A DNA stretch of 64,000 nucleotides, from assembly GCA_937139605.1 (NCBI GenBank), contig CAKZQG010000037.1, positions 62,001 to 126,000 of the forward strand. The letters are read 5' to 3'. This stretch comes from an uncultured bacterium. Lineage in GTDB: Bacteria > DRYD01. Below are positions 7,566 through 16,712 of this stretch, one piece after another (position 1 is the first letter of the stretch; every line of letters begins with the position of its first letter). The position numbers and the translations under genes are program-made. Under the pieces are notes generated by a model, which made no database searches, was not told where the DNA came from, and worked only from the letters and a program-made list of their open reading frames with translations.

Positions 7566-8687
7566 ATGAGATATTTGTTTTTTTTAATTTTAATAATATT
7601 TTTTGGATATTTATTAAAAGATTATATTAATTTTATATTGGGGATTATAATATTTTCTTATTTAAGCGAAGTTTTTATAGATATTTTTTCTAAATTCAAA
7701 AAAAATATTCAAACTAAATTAGAACAAAAGATATCTACTGATTCTAAGATAGTTGGATTTTTAAAAAATTTTGGCTCTAATTTTTTGAATTTAATTAAAA
7801 TTGACATAGCATTTATATATTTGTTTTATTTGATCTTTTTATTTTTTATTGTTTTTGTCGTTATTCCCCCTGTTTTTATGGATTTGAAAAATATATTTTC
7901 TAATCTTATTGTTAAATTACCTTATATTTTAGATAATTTAAAAAATTACTTAGTTAATAATCAGTTTATTAATAGTTTTCTGATTAAAATAAATATAAAT
8001 ATTTCGGATTTATTCAATAAGATAGATTTTAATTCTGTTGTTAAAGATTATGTAAATTTTATTCAAAAATTAATTGGTTATATTTTAGGTTTTATTGCAT
8101 CTAATTTGAGTGTATTGTTTTTTATTTTTGTGCCTTTGTTTAGTATATATTTTTTAACATCTAAGGAAGATTTTAAAAACTGGATTTTTAATAATTTTCA
8201 TTATATTAGTGAGCTTAAAATTTTAATTGAATCTTATGATAGATACCAGAAATTATATTTAAAAGCTATTTTAGTGAATATTTTTTCTATTGTTATTATT
8301 TCATCTGTAGTTTTTTATTTTATATTTGGGTTTAAGGGGATCTCTTTAGGGATTTTATATGGGATTTTTTCTTTTATTCCTGTTTTAGGGCCACTTTTAG
8401 GTAGTTTATCTGCTATTATTTTAGCTTTCTCTAAGTCAATCTCTTTGGGAGTTTTTGTTGTTATTTTGGTATTTATTATTCAACAGATTTCAGATAATTT
8501 TATTATGCCAAAGATTATAAAAGATCATCTTAACTTAAATCCATTAATTACTATTTTTTCTATATTAGGGTTTTCTACACTTTTAGGGTTTTGGGCAGTG
8601 TTTATTGCTCCCCCTTTGATACTTACTATTAAAGATTTAATTGAATTTATCTCTGAAAATATTAAATCTAATTATGAAAATAAATAA
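7566..8687 (+). CDS. AI-2E family transporter (TqsA/PerM-like)
   Basis: A 373-residue multi-pass inner-membrane protein with the domain plan of the AI-2E transporter family: two N-terminal membrane helices (about 3-35), a charged cytosolic stretch, a third helix near 85-105, a soluble helical segment (110-165), then five or so C-terminal helices. Family motifs include the region GILYGIFSFIPVLGPLLG (about 260-280; family 'g...all.fiP.iGp..g') and QISDNFIMPKII followed by HLNLNPL (family '...e..ii.Pki.g....l.pl'). Substrates range from autoinducer-2 to ions and are not predictable. No Shine-Dalgarno; it follows the previous gene by 19 nt. Confidence 0.85.
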   Translation: MRYLFFLILIIFFGYLLKDYINFILGIIIFSYLSEVFIDIFSKFKKNIQTKLEQKISTDSKIVGFLKNFGSNFLNLIKIDIAFIYLFYLIFLFFIVFVVIPPVFMDLKNIFSNLIVKLPYILDNLKNYLVNNQFINSFLIKININISDLFNKIDFNSVVKDYVNFIQKLIGYILGFIASNLSVLFFIFVPLFSIYFLTSKEDFKNWIFNNFHYISELKILIESYDRYQKLYLKAILVNIFSIVIISSVVFYFIFGFKGISLGILYGIFSFIPVLGPLLGSLSAIILAFSKSISLGVFVVILVFIIQQISDNFIMPKIIKDHLNLNPLITIFSILGFSTLLGFWAVFIAPPLILTIKDLIEFISENIKSNYENK

Positions 8688-8717
8688 AAGTAAAACTTAA
8701 AGACAAGGATTAAAATC

Positions 8718-11405
8718 ATGTTAAAGCAAATTAACTATGTTTTTGGAGAGTTTATTGAGCATCCTTTAAATATTAGCGATATGGAAGTTATATTTAAACA
8801 AGCACGAAATAAATTGAAAAAAATCTATTATTTACCTGTTTATAGAATAATAGATAGTATTGATAAAGTATTAAATCTATGGAAAGATGAGAATAGTTTT
8901 TATTATAAAGAAACATTAAAATTAATGCCTGATATTGTTGGATTTAGTGATAAAATGATTAAATTAGCTATAGATGAATTAATTAAAAATTTTATTAAAG
9001 AGAATCTTGTTAAACGTTTAGATGTTGAATTAAAAGACCTTAACTTATTAGATAAATGGTTATATGATAATAAGTCTAATGTATTTTTAAGGGTAAATCC
9101 TATTGGGGTATTGGTTCATATAACTGCTGGGAATGTCTTTGTTTCTGCTATTGATTCTTTGTTAAGTGGGTTAATAACTAAGAACATTAATATAATAAAG
9201 ACTTCTTCTAAGGTTGGAACTACTTTTGGGATTTTATTCTCTAAGAGCTTTTTGGAAATAGATAAAGAATTAGCTTCTTTATTTGCTATAATTAATTTTG
9301 ATTATAAAGATAAAAAGCTAATAGATTTAATTAATGAGTATTCAGATGGGGTGATCGTTTGGGGGGGGAGGGATTCTACTAAGTATTTTTTAGAAAATAT
9401 TGAGCCTACTAAGAATATTGTTATATTTGGACCTAAGTATAGTATATCTGTTATAGATGTAGATATATTTTTGAATTATAATATAGATTTTATTTGTGAG
9501 AATTTAGCATATGATATAAGTTTATGGGAGCAAAGGGCTTGCTCTTCTCCTCAAGTTATCTATATTGTTGGTAAAACAGATATTGAATTTCTTAAATATT
9601 TTGCTCATAAACTATCTTTTCATTTGAATATGAAACTAAAAGAGATTTTACAATATGAGTTATCTTTTGATGAATATGTTGAGCAGTTTGTAGCTTCTGA
9701 ATTAGCTATTTCCAAAGAAGTTTTAAATAAAGCTATTTATTATGATAGAGTTGTTATTGATTTAAGTGATGATGAATTCTTTTTTATTTCTCCTCTTAAT
9801 AGATTTGTTTATATTAAAAATATTACTGATATTGATTTTTTAGTATCTAAGTTAGAAAATAAAAGAGATATTTTACAAAGTTGTTCTATTTTAACTACTA
9901 ATGAAAAATTATATGAATATACTGAAAAATTAGCTACTATTAATATAACTAGATTTACTAATATAGGATTGATAGCTCATAGTTATTTAAATGCCCCATA
10001 TGAAGGAGATTATATTTTAAAAAGATTTTCTAAATTAGTTTCAATAGAGAAAAATAAATCTAATTTTGATACTTTCTTAGAAGAAGATTTATCTAAATTA
10101 AAACCGTTTTATATAACTAATAAGTTGATATTTTTGTTTAAATATGCTTATAATAATTCAGATTTTTATAAAAAAATATATTCTAAAGTTTTGGAAAATA
10201 ATGGAATTAGTGATATAAATGAGATTAATGAAAGCAATTTTTTTAGTATATTCTATCAATTGCCATTAATTAATAAGGATGATATATATGAGCATTCTTT
10301 AACAGGAGATAAGGGGATATTGACTTCTTATCAGAATTGTTATGTTTTTTCAACAGGGGGAACTACTGGGAAACATAAGTATGTAGCTTATTCTTTTGAT
10401 GAGTTTGAGAAAATAACTTATTATTTATCACAGATATATTTTTTAGCGGGGATAAGTAAGGATGATGTAGTAGCTAATTTATTTATGTCAGGAAATTTAT
10501 GGACTTCTTTTATTGCTGTTAATAAAGCTTTAGAAGCTTTAGGTTGTATTATTTTACCTATTTCTGGTAATACTAATATTGAATTAATTATAGAATATTT
10601 ATCTGTTTTAAAACCTAATGTTATTTTAGGGATACCTACTCAGATTATTGAGATTGCTAAATATATTGAACAAAATAATCTAGATATTTCTATAGAAAAG
10701 ATATTTTATGGTGGGGAAGTGCTTTATGATAATCAACGAGAGTACTTAAAAAAAGTTTTAAAAACTAAGTTAATAAGATCTGCGGGGTATGCTTCTGTAG
10801 ATGCTGGACCTATTGCTTATCAATGTAAGTACTTAACTGGTAATCAGCATCATATCCTTACTAATTATCAATTTGTTGAGATTATAGATCCAGATACCAA
10901 TAAAATAATAAATTTTGATAGTGATGAAATTGGGGAAATTGTTGTAACTAATTTAGAAAGATTTTTAATGCCTGTTATTAGATATAAAACAGGGGATTTA
11001 GGCAGATGGATTTCAAATGAATGTAAATGTTTAAGGAGCTCTTATATTATTGAGCTTCTTGGGAGATTTGATGACTGGATAAGATTAGCTAGCTATGACT
11101 TTTATTACCAAGATTTTATTAATGCTCTTGAAACTATTGAATATTTAGAACCTTTTGTTCAGTTAAAAATCTCTAGGAAAGAATATTATTTACAAATCTT
11201 TATTAAGCTAAAAAATTTTATTCAGATTAATCAAAATAAATTAAATGAAATAAAACAACAATATTTAAATAATTTAAAAAAGATAAATTGGCAATTAAAG
11301 GAAGGTATAGAAACTAATTTAATTAAGTTTGAAATCAATTTTGTTAAAGATTTTATAAAAAATCCAAAAACCGGAAAAATTTTAAAGATAATTTACTTAG
11401 ATTGA
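8718..11405 (+). CDS. Fusion of LuxC-type acyl-CoA reductase and LuxE/PaaK-type adenylate-forming ligase
   Basis: An 895-residue two-enzyme protein. The N-terminal half (about 1-430) resembles LuxC acyl-CoA/acyl-protein reductase, with NPIGVLVHITAGNVFVSA and the active-site segment WEQRACSSPQ (Cys275 the likely nucleophile). The C-terminal half (about 465-895) is an adenylate-forming ligase of the LuxE/PaaK type, with the P-loop FSTGGTTGKHK (545-554), GIPTQII, YGGEVL, SAGYASVDAGP and RYKTGDLGR. Inference: the ligase activates a carboxylate and the reductase converts the acyl adduct to an aldehyde with NAD(P)H. Light production is not implied, since no luxAB is seen. The Lpd-like gene at 11475 follows in the same direction. 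Substrate unknown. Confidence 0.85.
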   Translation: MLKQINYVFGEFIEHPLNISDMEVIFKQARNKLKKIYYLPVYRIIDSIDKVLNLWKDENSFYYKETLKLMPDIVGFSDKMIKLAIDELIKNFIKENLVKRLDVELKDLNLLDKWLYDNKSNVFLRVNPIGVLVHITAGNVFVSAIDSLLSGLITKNINIIKTSSKVGTTFGILFSKSFLEIDKELASLFAIINFDYKDKKLIDLINEYSDGVIVWGGRDSTKYFLENIEPTKNIVIFGPKYSISVIDVDIFLNYNIDFICENLAYDISLWEQRACSSPQVIYIVGKTDIEFLKYFAHKLSFHLNMKLKEILQYELSFDEYVEQFVASELAISKEVLNKAIYYDRVVIDLSDDEFFFISPLNRFVYIKNITDIDFLVSKLENKRDILQSCSILTTNEKLYEYTEKLATINITRFTNIGLIAHSYLNAPYEGDYILKRFSKLVSIEKNKSNFDTFLEEDLSKLKPFYITNKLIFLFKYAYNNSDFYKKIYSKVLENNGISDINEINESNFFSIFYQLPLINKDDIYEHSLTGDKGILTSYQNCYVFSTGGTTGKHKYVAYSFDEFEKITYYLSQIYFLAGISKDDVVANLFMSGNLWTSFIAVNKALEALGCIILPISGNTNIELIIEYLSVLKPNVILGIPTQIIEIAKYIEQNNLDISIEKIFYGGEVLYDNQREYLKKVLKTKLIRSAGYASVDAGPIAYQCKYLTGNQHHILTNYQFVEIIDPDTNKIINFDSDEIGEIVVTNLERFLMPVIRYKTGDLGRWISNECKCLRSSYIIELLGRFDDWIRLASYDFYYQDFINALETIEYLEPFVQLKISRKEYYLQIFIKLKNFIQINQNKLNEIKQQYLNNLKKINWQLKEGIETNLIKFEINFVKDFIKNPKTGKILKIIYLD

Positions 11406-11474
11406 TTTTTTATACAAAATGGTATTTATTTACTTGATTAATATTTTATATAAAGAAAGGGGTATAGATAGGTT

Positions 11475-12827
11475 ATGAAGGAGATTTTTATAGTAGGTGG
11501 AGGACCTGCGGGGGTTAAATTAGCTCAGGAATTGAGGATCATGGGTTTTGAAGGAAAAATTTACTTAATTGAAGATAGATTCTTAGGAGGAGAATGTACT
11601 AATGTAGGGTGTATACCTTCTAAAGCTTTATTTAATTTTTCTAAAAATTTTTATAAAACTAAAAAATTATTTAATATTGAATTAGATTTAGATGTTAATA
11701 ATATTTATAATAGTGTAAGAAGAGTTGTTAATACTATAAAAAAGGGGATAGAAGATAGTTTAAAAAAATTTGAAATAGATGTTGTTTTTGATTCTGCTAA
11801 ATTTAATAATGATAAGATAATACTTTCTAACAAAGAATTTAATTATGAGATTTTAGCGTTAGCTACTGGTAGCTATCCGGTTAATATACTTGATCTTGTT
11901 AAAAATGATATTAAAGATAATTCAAGGATATTGGATAATAGGAGTTTATGGGGCAATTCTTTTAAGGATTTTTTAAATGATTTATCCAAAGGAAGTAGAA
12001 TTTTAATTGTAGGAGGAGGATATATTGGCTTAGAAACTGCAACATTGTTTAGTATATTTAAGAAATCTTTATTCTATATTTTTGAAATATTTGATAGAAT
12101 TTTATTTAATGCTGATAAGGAAATATCTGCTGAACTTTTTAAAAATCTTAATAAAGATAATATTAATATCTATACATCAACTAAATTGCTAGAAATAAAA
12201 CAAAATAAAAATAGTTATTTAGTTATTTTTGAAAGAGAGGGAAAGCAAGAACAATTAGAAGTTGATTATATAGTATCTGCTATTGGTAGAAAACCTAATT
12301 TACCTTTAGATTTAATAACTAAAAAAGAAATAAATTTTGATAATTATTTAAGATTAAAGGGATTAAAGAAGTTAATATTTGCTTTAGGAGATGTTACTGG
12401 TTTAAAGATGTTAGCTCATAAAGCTGAATATCAAGCTAAAATTGTTGCAAAAAACATTATAACTTATCTTTCTCAAAATAAATTAAATTATGAGTATAAT
12501 TTAAATATAGAGAGTTTAATACCTGGGGTAGTTTTTACTATTCCGCAGGTAGCGTTTTATGGATTAACAGAAGAGGAAGCTAAACATAAATTGAATAATA
12601 ATGTAATAGTAAAGCGAGCATACTTTGCTGCTAATTCTAGAGCTATTGCTGATTTAGATAGGAACGGATTTATTAAAGTTATATATAATGATTTAGGCGA
12701 AATATTAGGAGCTCATATGATAGGCAATGATGTAGATTTACTTGTCTCTACTTTACTAAGTTATCATAGTGAAATAGTGGTTTATCCACATCCTACTTTG
12801 GCTGAAATCCTTAATGAATTATTATAA
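11475..12827 (+). CDS. Class I pyridine nucleotide-disulfide oxidoreductase (dihydrolipoamide dehydrogenase-like)
   Basis: An FAD flavoprotein of 450 residues. FAD-binding GGGPAGVKLAQEL is near residues 7-19, and the redox disulfide lies in GGECTNVGCIPSKAL (Cys41 and Cys46). The NAD(P)-binding motif VGGGYIGLETA comes near 181-191, and the second FAD motif is ALGDVTG near 305. The dimerisation domain ends HPTLAEILNELL, with the His-Glu dyad typical of Lpd and mercuric reductase. No lipoyl protein or 2-oxoacid dehydrogenase gene is adjacent. The LuxC-LuxE fusion is directly upstream. It may be lpdA, a glutathione/trypanothione-reductase-like enzyme or a soluble transhydrogenase; lipoamide dehydrogenase is the most common identity. 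Confidence 0.85.
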   Translation: MKEIFIVGGGPAGVKLAQELRIMGFEGKIYLIEDRFLGGECTNVGCIPSKALFNFSKNFYKTKKLFNIELDLDVNNIYNSVRRVVNTIKKGIEDSLKKFEIDVVFDSAKFNNDKIILSNKEFNYEILALATGSYPVNILDLVKNDIKDNSRILDNRSLWGNSFKDFLNDLSKGSRILIVGGGYIGLETATLFSIFKKSLFYIFEIFDRILFNADKEISAELFKNLNKDNINIYTSTKLLEIKQNKNSYLVIFEREGKQEQLEVDYIVSAIGRKPNLPLDLITKKEINFDNYLRLKGLKKLIFALGDVTGLKMLAHKAEYQAKIVAKNIITYLSQNKLNYEYNLNIESLIPGVVFTIPQVAFYGLTEEEAKHKLNNNVIVKRAYFAANSRAIADLDRNGFIKVIYNDLGEILGAHMIGNDVDLLVSTLLSYHSEIVVYPHPTLAEILNELL

Positions 12828-12869
12828 ATTCATAAATTAAAATAAAGTTATATAAGGAGGAAGAATTAT

Positions 12870-14033
12870 ATGCTTACAGTTAATAAAAAAATAACTGATA
12901 AAATAAGGGGAAGTGCTAATAAAGTTGTTTCTAATGCTAAGTATGTTTCTATTAGTGATAAAGCTATTGATGATTTTGTTAATAACGATTTAAAAAACTA
13001 TATTAAAACCTATAATTATGATAATGTAGAAAATATATTATCTGTAAATTATCATTATATAGATTTTGAGAATCCTTTAAGGAGTATATGGTATTTTTTT
13101 GTGCTTGATACTATTAATTTTTGTTTTTGGAATTTAAATGCTAGAGATAAATGGACGTTGATAAAAGGGGATAATGAGGAAATAGTTAGTGGCTATTTAG
13201 CATTAGCATTGGTTTTAAAACAAGAAGCTATATCTAATCCTTTATTTGATAAGCCTTCTTACTGGGCTAAGCTATTTAAAGGGGAATTATTGAGAATGTT
13301 ATACCCCTTATATGGAAATGTTAAATATTTAAAAGGAGAACTAATGTTGTTAGAAGAAAGGGTTACTAATTTAAGAGAATTAGGAGAAAATATCTTAGGA
13401 AAACCTTTAGTTAAGTTATATCAAAAGTTATTTATTTCTAAGCAAGAGATAAAAAATATTAATGAAATAAGGACTTATTTTAGAGAAGATGATGAAAGTA
13501 ATAAAATATTGAATTTATTTGATAAATCTTTAGATGTTAATAAGTTTTTGGATAATATTATTTATAATTTTAAAAGTTATAATGATAAAGCAGATTATGT
13601 ATTAAAGGATGGTGAAGTTATTCAAGTTTATTTTTATAAACGTGCGCAGCTTTTAGCTCATGATTTATATCTACTTTATAAATTCTATGAAAAGAATTCT
13701 AAAGATTTATTAAATAAATTCCCTTATCTTAAGTTGCTTAATTTTAAGAATATAAATGATTTAACTGTCTTTGCTGATTATAAGCTTCCACAATTATTAG
13801 AATATAAGAAGGTAATTAATTATACAGATGATTTAAGGAATGAGATAAATCAAGGAGTTATTATTTCTAAAGAAAAAGAAATAGAGATAAGAGCAGCTAC
13901 TATAGTAGCTTGCGAAAAAATAGCTAAAAAACTTAATATTTATGAAGCTTTATTGGATAATATTTTGTGGAATGTAGCTAAAGCTACTCAATTTAATCTT
14001 CCCTATCATAAAAGCATCTCTATTTATTATTAA
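12870..14033 (+). CDS. Queuosine 5'-phosphate N-glycosylase/hydrolase (Qng1, DUF2419)
   Basis: Recognisable member of the queuosine-salvage family (human C9orf64/QNG1). Matching segments are NFCFWN (residues 90-95), the catalytic-domain signature FADYKLPQLL near 310, the following Y-x-D-D-L and EIEIRAATI (family 'eveIRa.ti'), and the family's terminal IYY. At 387 residues it is slightly longer than the eukaryotic enzyme. It releases queuine from queuosine 5'-phosphate so that the base can be reused for tRNA Q34. The family is mostly eukaryotic, with scattered bacterial members. TAAGGAGGA supports the start. The next gene is an HD hydrolase, which could act on a nucleotide from the same route, but that is only a guess from position. 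Confidence 0.88.
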   Translation: MLTVNKKITDKIRGSANKVVSNAKYVSISDKAIDDFVNNDLKNYIKTYNYDNVENILSVNYHYIDFENPLRSIWYFFVLDTINFCFWNLNARDKWTLIKGDNEEIVSGYLALALVLKQEAISNPLFDKPSYWAKLFKGELLRMLYPLYGNVKYLKGELMLLEERVTNLRELGENILGKPLVKLYQKLFISKQEIKNINEIRTYFREDDESNKILNLFDKSLDVNKFLDNIIYNFKSYNDKADYVLKDGEVIQVYFYKRAQLLAHDLYLLYKFYEKNSKDLLNKFPYLKLLNFKNINDLTVFADYKLPQLLEYKKVINYTDDLRNEINQGVIISKEKEIEIRAATIVACEKIAKKLNIYEALLDNILWNVAKATQFNLPYHKSISIYY

Positions 14034-14077
14034 TAAATAATTAAAAATTAATGGGAATCACAGAAGGGAGATGAATT

Positions 14078-14758
14078 ATGACTTATTTAAAACAGGTTTT
14101 ATATAATTTAGAGAAAAATCCTAAAGCTTTATTTTGTTTACAAAAAGCTAATGCTAATTTAAAGGCTTGGGGATATACTGAGCATGGGATTAGGCATGCT
14201 AAAATAACTTCTCAAAGAGCAATGTATATCTTAAGGAAACTACATTATCCAGAGGAAGATGTTTATTTAGCAGGGATTGCGGGGTTTTTACATGATATTG
14301 GGAATTTAGTTTCTAGATATAATCATGAGGTTAGTAGTGCGTTTTTAGCTTTGGATATGCTAAAAGAGATGGGAGTTGAATTTAATGATATAATAAAAAT
14401 TATGTCAGCTATTGGTGCACATGAAGATGATCATTTCCTTGATATCCCTGATCCTATCGCTGCTTCTTTGATAATAGCTGATAAAAGTGATGTCCATAGA
14501 AGTAGAGTCCAAAATAACGATATTAATACCTTTGATATTCATGATAGGGTTAATTACGCAGTTGAAAAAGATCAATTAATAGTTGATAATTCTAATTCTA
14601 AGCCTACTATTGTTATTGATTTAAAAATAAATACGAATTTTTCTTCTATTATTGAATATTTTGAGATATTTTTACATAGGATGAAGATGTGTAAAAGAAG
14701 TGCAGAAGCTATTAACTGCGAATTCGCTCTTATTATTAATAATCAACGTATGGTTTAA
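14078..14758 (+). CDS. HD-domain phosphohydrolase
   Basis: A 226-residue soluble protein. The metal-binding HD set is visible: GIRHAKITSQ (first His), FLHDIGN (HD pair, near residues 71-77), HEVSS, GAHEDD and DPIAASLIIADKSDVHRSR (last Asp region). C-terminal DRVNYAVEKD precedes a small beta domain. These elements match HD proteins that hydrolyse nucleotides or phosphodiesters, without an HD-GYP signature. GGAAT...AAGGGAGATG precedes the start. It sits between the Qng1-like gene and a helicase, so context does not fix the substrate. Confidence 0.85.
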   Translation: MTYLKQVLYNLEKNPKALFCLQKANANLKAWGYTEHGIRHAKITSQRAMYILRKLHYPEEDVYLAGIAGFLHDIGNLVSRYNHEVSSAFLALDMLKEMGVEFNDIIKIMSAIGAHEDDHFLDIPDPIAASLIIADKSDVHRSRVQNNDINTFDIHDRVNYAVEKDQLIVDNSNSKPTIVIDLKINTNFSSIIEYFEIFLHRMKMCKRSAEAINCEFALIINNQRMV

Positions 14759-14780
14759 AATATTTTAACAAAAATTGTTC

Positions 14781-16709
14781 ATGAAGAGTCAAGCGTTTAT
14801 TAATAATTTATTTGTAAGATATTCTTTACTAAATGAGGATCAGATTAGTGCTGTTAAGCAGGTATATGGGCCTGTTTTAGTCTTAGCTGGACCAGGTAGT
14901 GGTAAAACTACTGTCATTTCTTATAGGATTCATAATTTAGTAAAAAATTATAAAGTAAAGCCTGAAAGTATATTATTGCTTACTTTTACTAATAAAGCTG
15001 CTCAGGAAATGAATAAACGTATTAAATCTTTATTTAATATAGAATTACCTTATGCTGGAACCTTTCATAGTATAATCCTTAAATTACTTAAAGAATATAT
15101 TTCTAAAAAGCTTCCTATTGAATCAACTCAGTTTTATTATGTTAATCATAAATTGAATTTAATAGATGAAGAAGATAAACTTGATATTTTAAAAACTATT
15201 GTAAAATTATATAAATTTGATAAGAAAAAGAATATAAATATATTGGATTTAGCTAATTTTATATCTGGTGTTAAAAATAAGAAAAAAAATTTAAATGATT
15301 TTGGTATTTATAAGGAAATATTTTATATTTATAATGATGTTTTAAGGAAGCAGTATATGATAGATTTTGATGATTTATTAACCTTAGGTATTGAGATTTT
15401 TAATAATTTTAATATAAAAAAGGATCTTAAGAATAGGTTTAATTTTTTGATGGTTGACGAGTTTCAAGATATTAATTATTTACAGTTTGAGTTTTTAAAT
15501 AAATTTGAATTAAATAATATTTTTGTCGTTGGAGATGATGATCAAAATATCTATTCATTTAGGAATTCTGATGTAAGATTTATTCTGGAATTCTCTAATT
15601 ATTATAAAAATCCTACGGTTATTAAATTAAGATATAATTATAGAAGTTATCAAGAAATTATTGATTTTTCTTTGGATGTTATTAAGTATGTTTCTTTTAG
15701 ATACCCAAAAGATTTATTAGCTTTTAAAAAGAGTAATCCTGATTCAATTTGTGTTAATTTATTTAAAACTGAATTAGAAGAAGATAATTTTATTTTAAAT
15801 AAAATTAAAGAAATTCAACAACAGATTAAATCTTCTAATAAATTAACTTCTACAAATAGTGTTGTTGTGCTTTGTAGAACTAATGAAATAGTTAAATATA
15901 TTGAGAAATTATTTATTTCTAATTCTATTCCTGTTAAGGCTATTGGAAGTTATAATTTCTTTAATAGAAGGGAAATTAAAGATATTATTTCTTTGTTTAA
16001 GTTAGTTCTTAATTTTCATGATGATTTATCTTTTATTAGGGTTTTTAAGAATTTCTTTAATTTTAAAAAAATTGATAAACTTTATACTAACTCTATGGAA
16101 GTAGGGAAAAATTTGTATGAATATATTGAAATTAATTATAATAAATTAGATGAAAAGATTATTAATATATTTAATTTTGTTGATCAAAGTGTTAATAGAA
16201 TATTTGATTATATTAAATTAAGTGATTGGGTTTTAGATTTTGTATTTGATATAAAAAATTATTTTAATTTTGATTATTTTTCTAAGAATAGCAAAGAATT
16301 TTTTGATTTATTTTTGAAGTTTATTGATTCTTTTCAAAAGAAAAAGGAAAATAAGGATTTTTTTGATAACCAAAAAGAAGAAAATTTTCAAAAAGATAGA
16401 ATTAATCTTATAGGTGATTTAGTTGATTATGTATCTTTAATAAGGGGTAATGATATAGAGATAGAGGATTTAAATAAAATAAATAAAGTTATAGTTATGA
16501 CTATTCATTGTGCTAAAGGCTTAGAGTTTGATTATGTTTTTATTCCTAAAGTAAAAGAAGGTATTATTCCACATTATAAAAGTGAAGATATAGATGAAGA
16601 ATGTAGATTATTTTATGTAGCTATTACTCGTGCTAAAGAAAAATTATTTATAACTTCTTCTAATCCTATTTCTAGGTTCCTTTTAAGTACTAAATTAAAA
16701 ATAAATTAA
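14781..16709 (+). CDS. UvrD/PcrA/Rep-family 3'-5' DNA helicase
   Basis: Superfamily 1A helicase, 642 residues. Motifs in order: Q-motif LNEDQISAV, Walker A AGPGSGKTT (about 36-44), LTFTNKAAQEM (Ia), AGTFHSI (Ib), VDEFQDIN (II), GDDDQNIYSFRNSD (III), LRYNYRS (IV), MTIHCAKGLEFDYVF (V) and FYVAITRAKEKLF (VI). It is shorter than typical UvrD/PcrA (700-740): 2B is reduced and the C-terminal Tudor-like tail is missing, since it ends 35 residues after motif VI. ATG 14781 is chosen over TTG 14775; neither has a good ribosome site. It ends 3 nt before the pseudokinase gene. Confidence 0.92.
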   Translation: MKSQAFINNLFVRYSLLNEDQISAVKQVYGPVLVLAGPGSGKTTVISYRIHNLVKNYKVKPESILLLTFTNKAAQEMNKRIKSLFNIELPYAGTFHSIILKLLKEYISKKLPIESTQFYYVNHKLNLIDEEDKLDILKTIVKLYKFDKKKNINILDLANFISGVKNKKKNLNDFGIYKEIFYIYNDVLRKQYMIDFDDLLTLGIEIFNNFNIKKDLKNRFNFLMVDEFQDINYLQFEFLNKFELNNIFVVGDDDQNIYSFRNSDVRFILEFSNYYKNPTVIKLRYNYRSYQEIIDFSLDVIKYVSFRYPKDLLAFKKSNPDSICVNLFKTELEEDNFILNKIKEIQQQIKSSNKLTSTNSVVVLCRTNEIVKYIEKLFISNSIPVKAIGSYNFFNRREIKDIISLFKLVLNFHDDLSFIRVFKNFFNFKKIDKLYTNSMEVGKNLYEYIEINYNKLDEKIINIFNFVDQSVNRIFDYIKLSDWVLDFVFDIKNYFNFDYFSKNSKEFFDLFLKFIDSFQKKKENKDFFDNQKEENFQKDRINLIGDLVDYVSLIRGNDIEIEDLNKINKVIVMTIHCAKGLEFDYVFIPKVKEGIIPHYKSEDIDEECRLFYVAITRAKEKLFITSSNPISRFLLSTKLKIN

Positions 16710-16712
16710 AAT

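Noticed and set aside
8718-11405. LuxC/LuxE similarity as evidence for bioluminescence
   Set aside because: No luciferase (luxA/luxB) is in the window, and LuxC/LuxE homologues occur widely in non-luminous bacteria.
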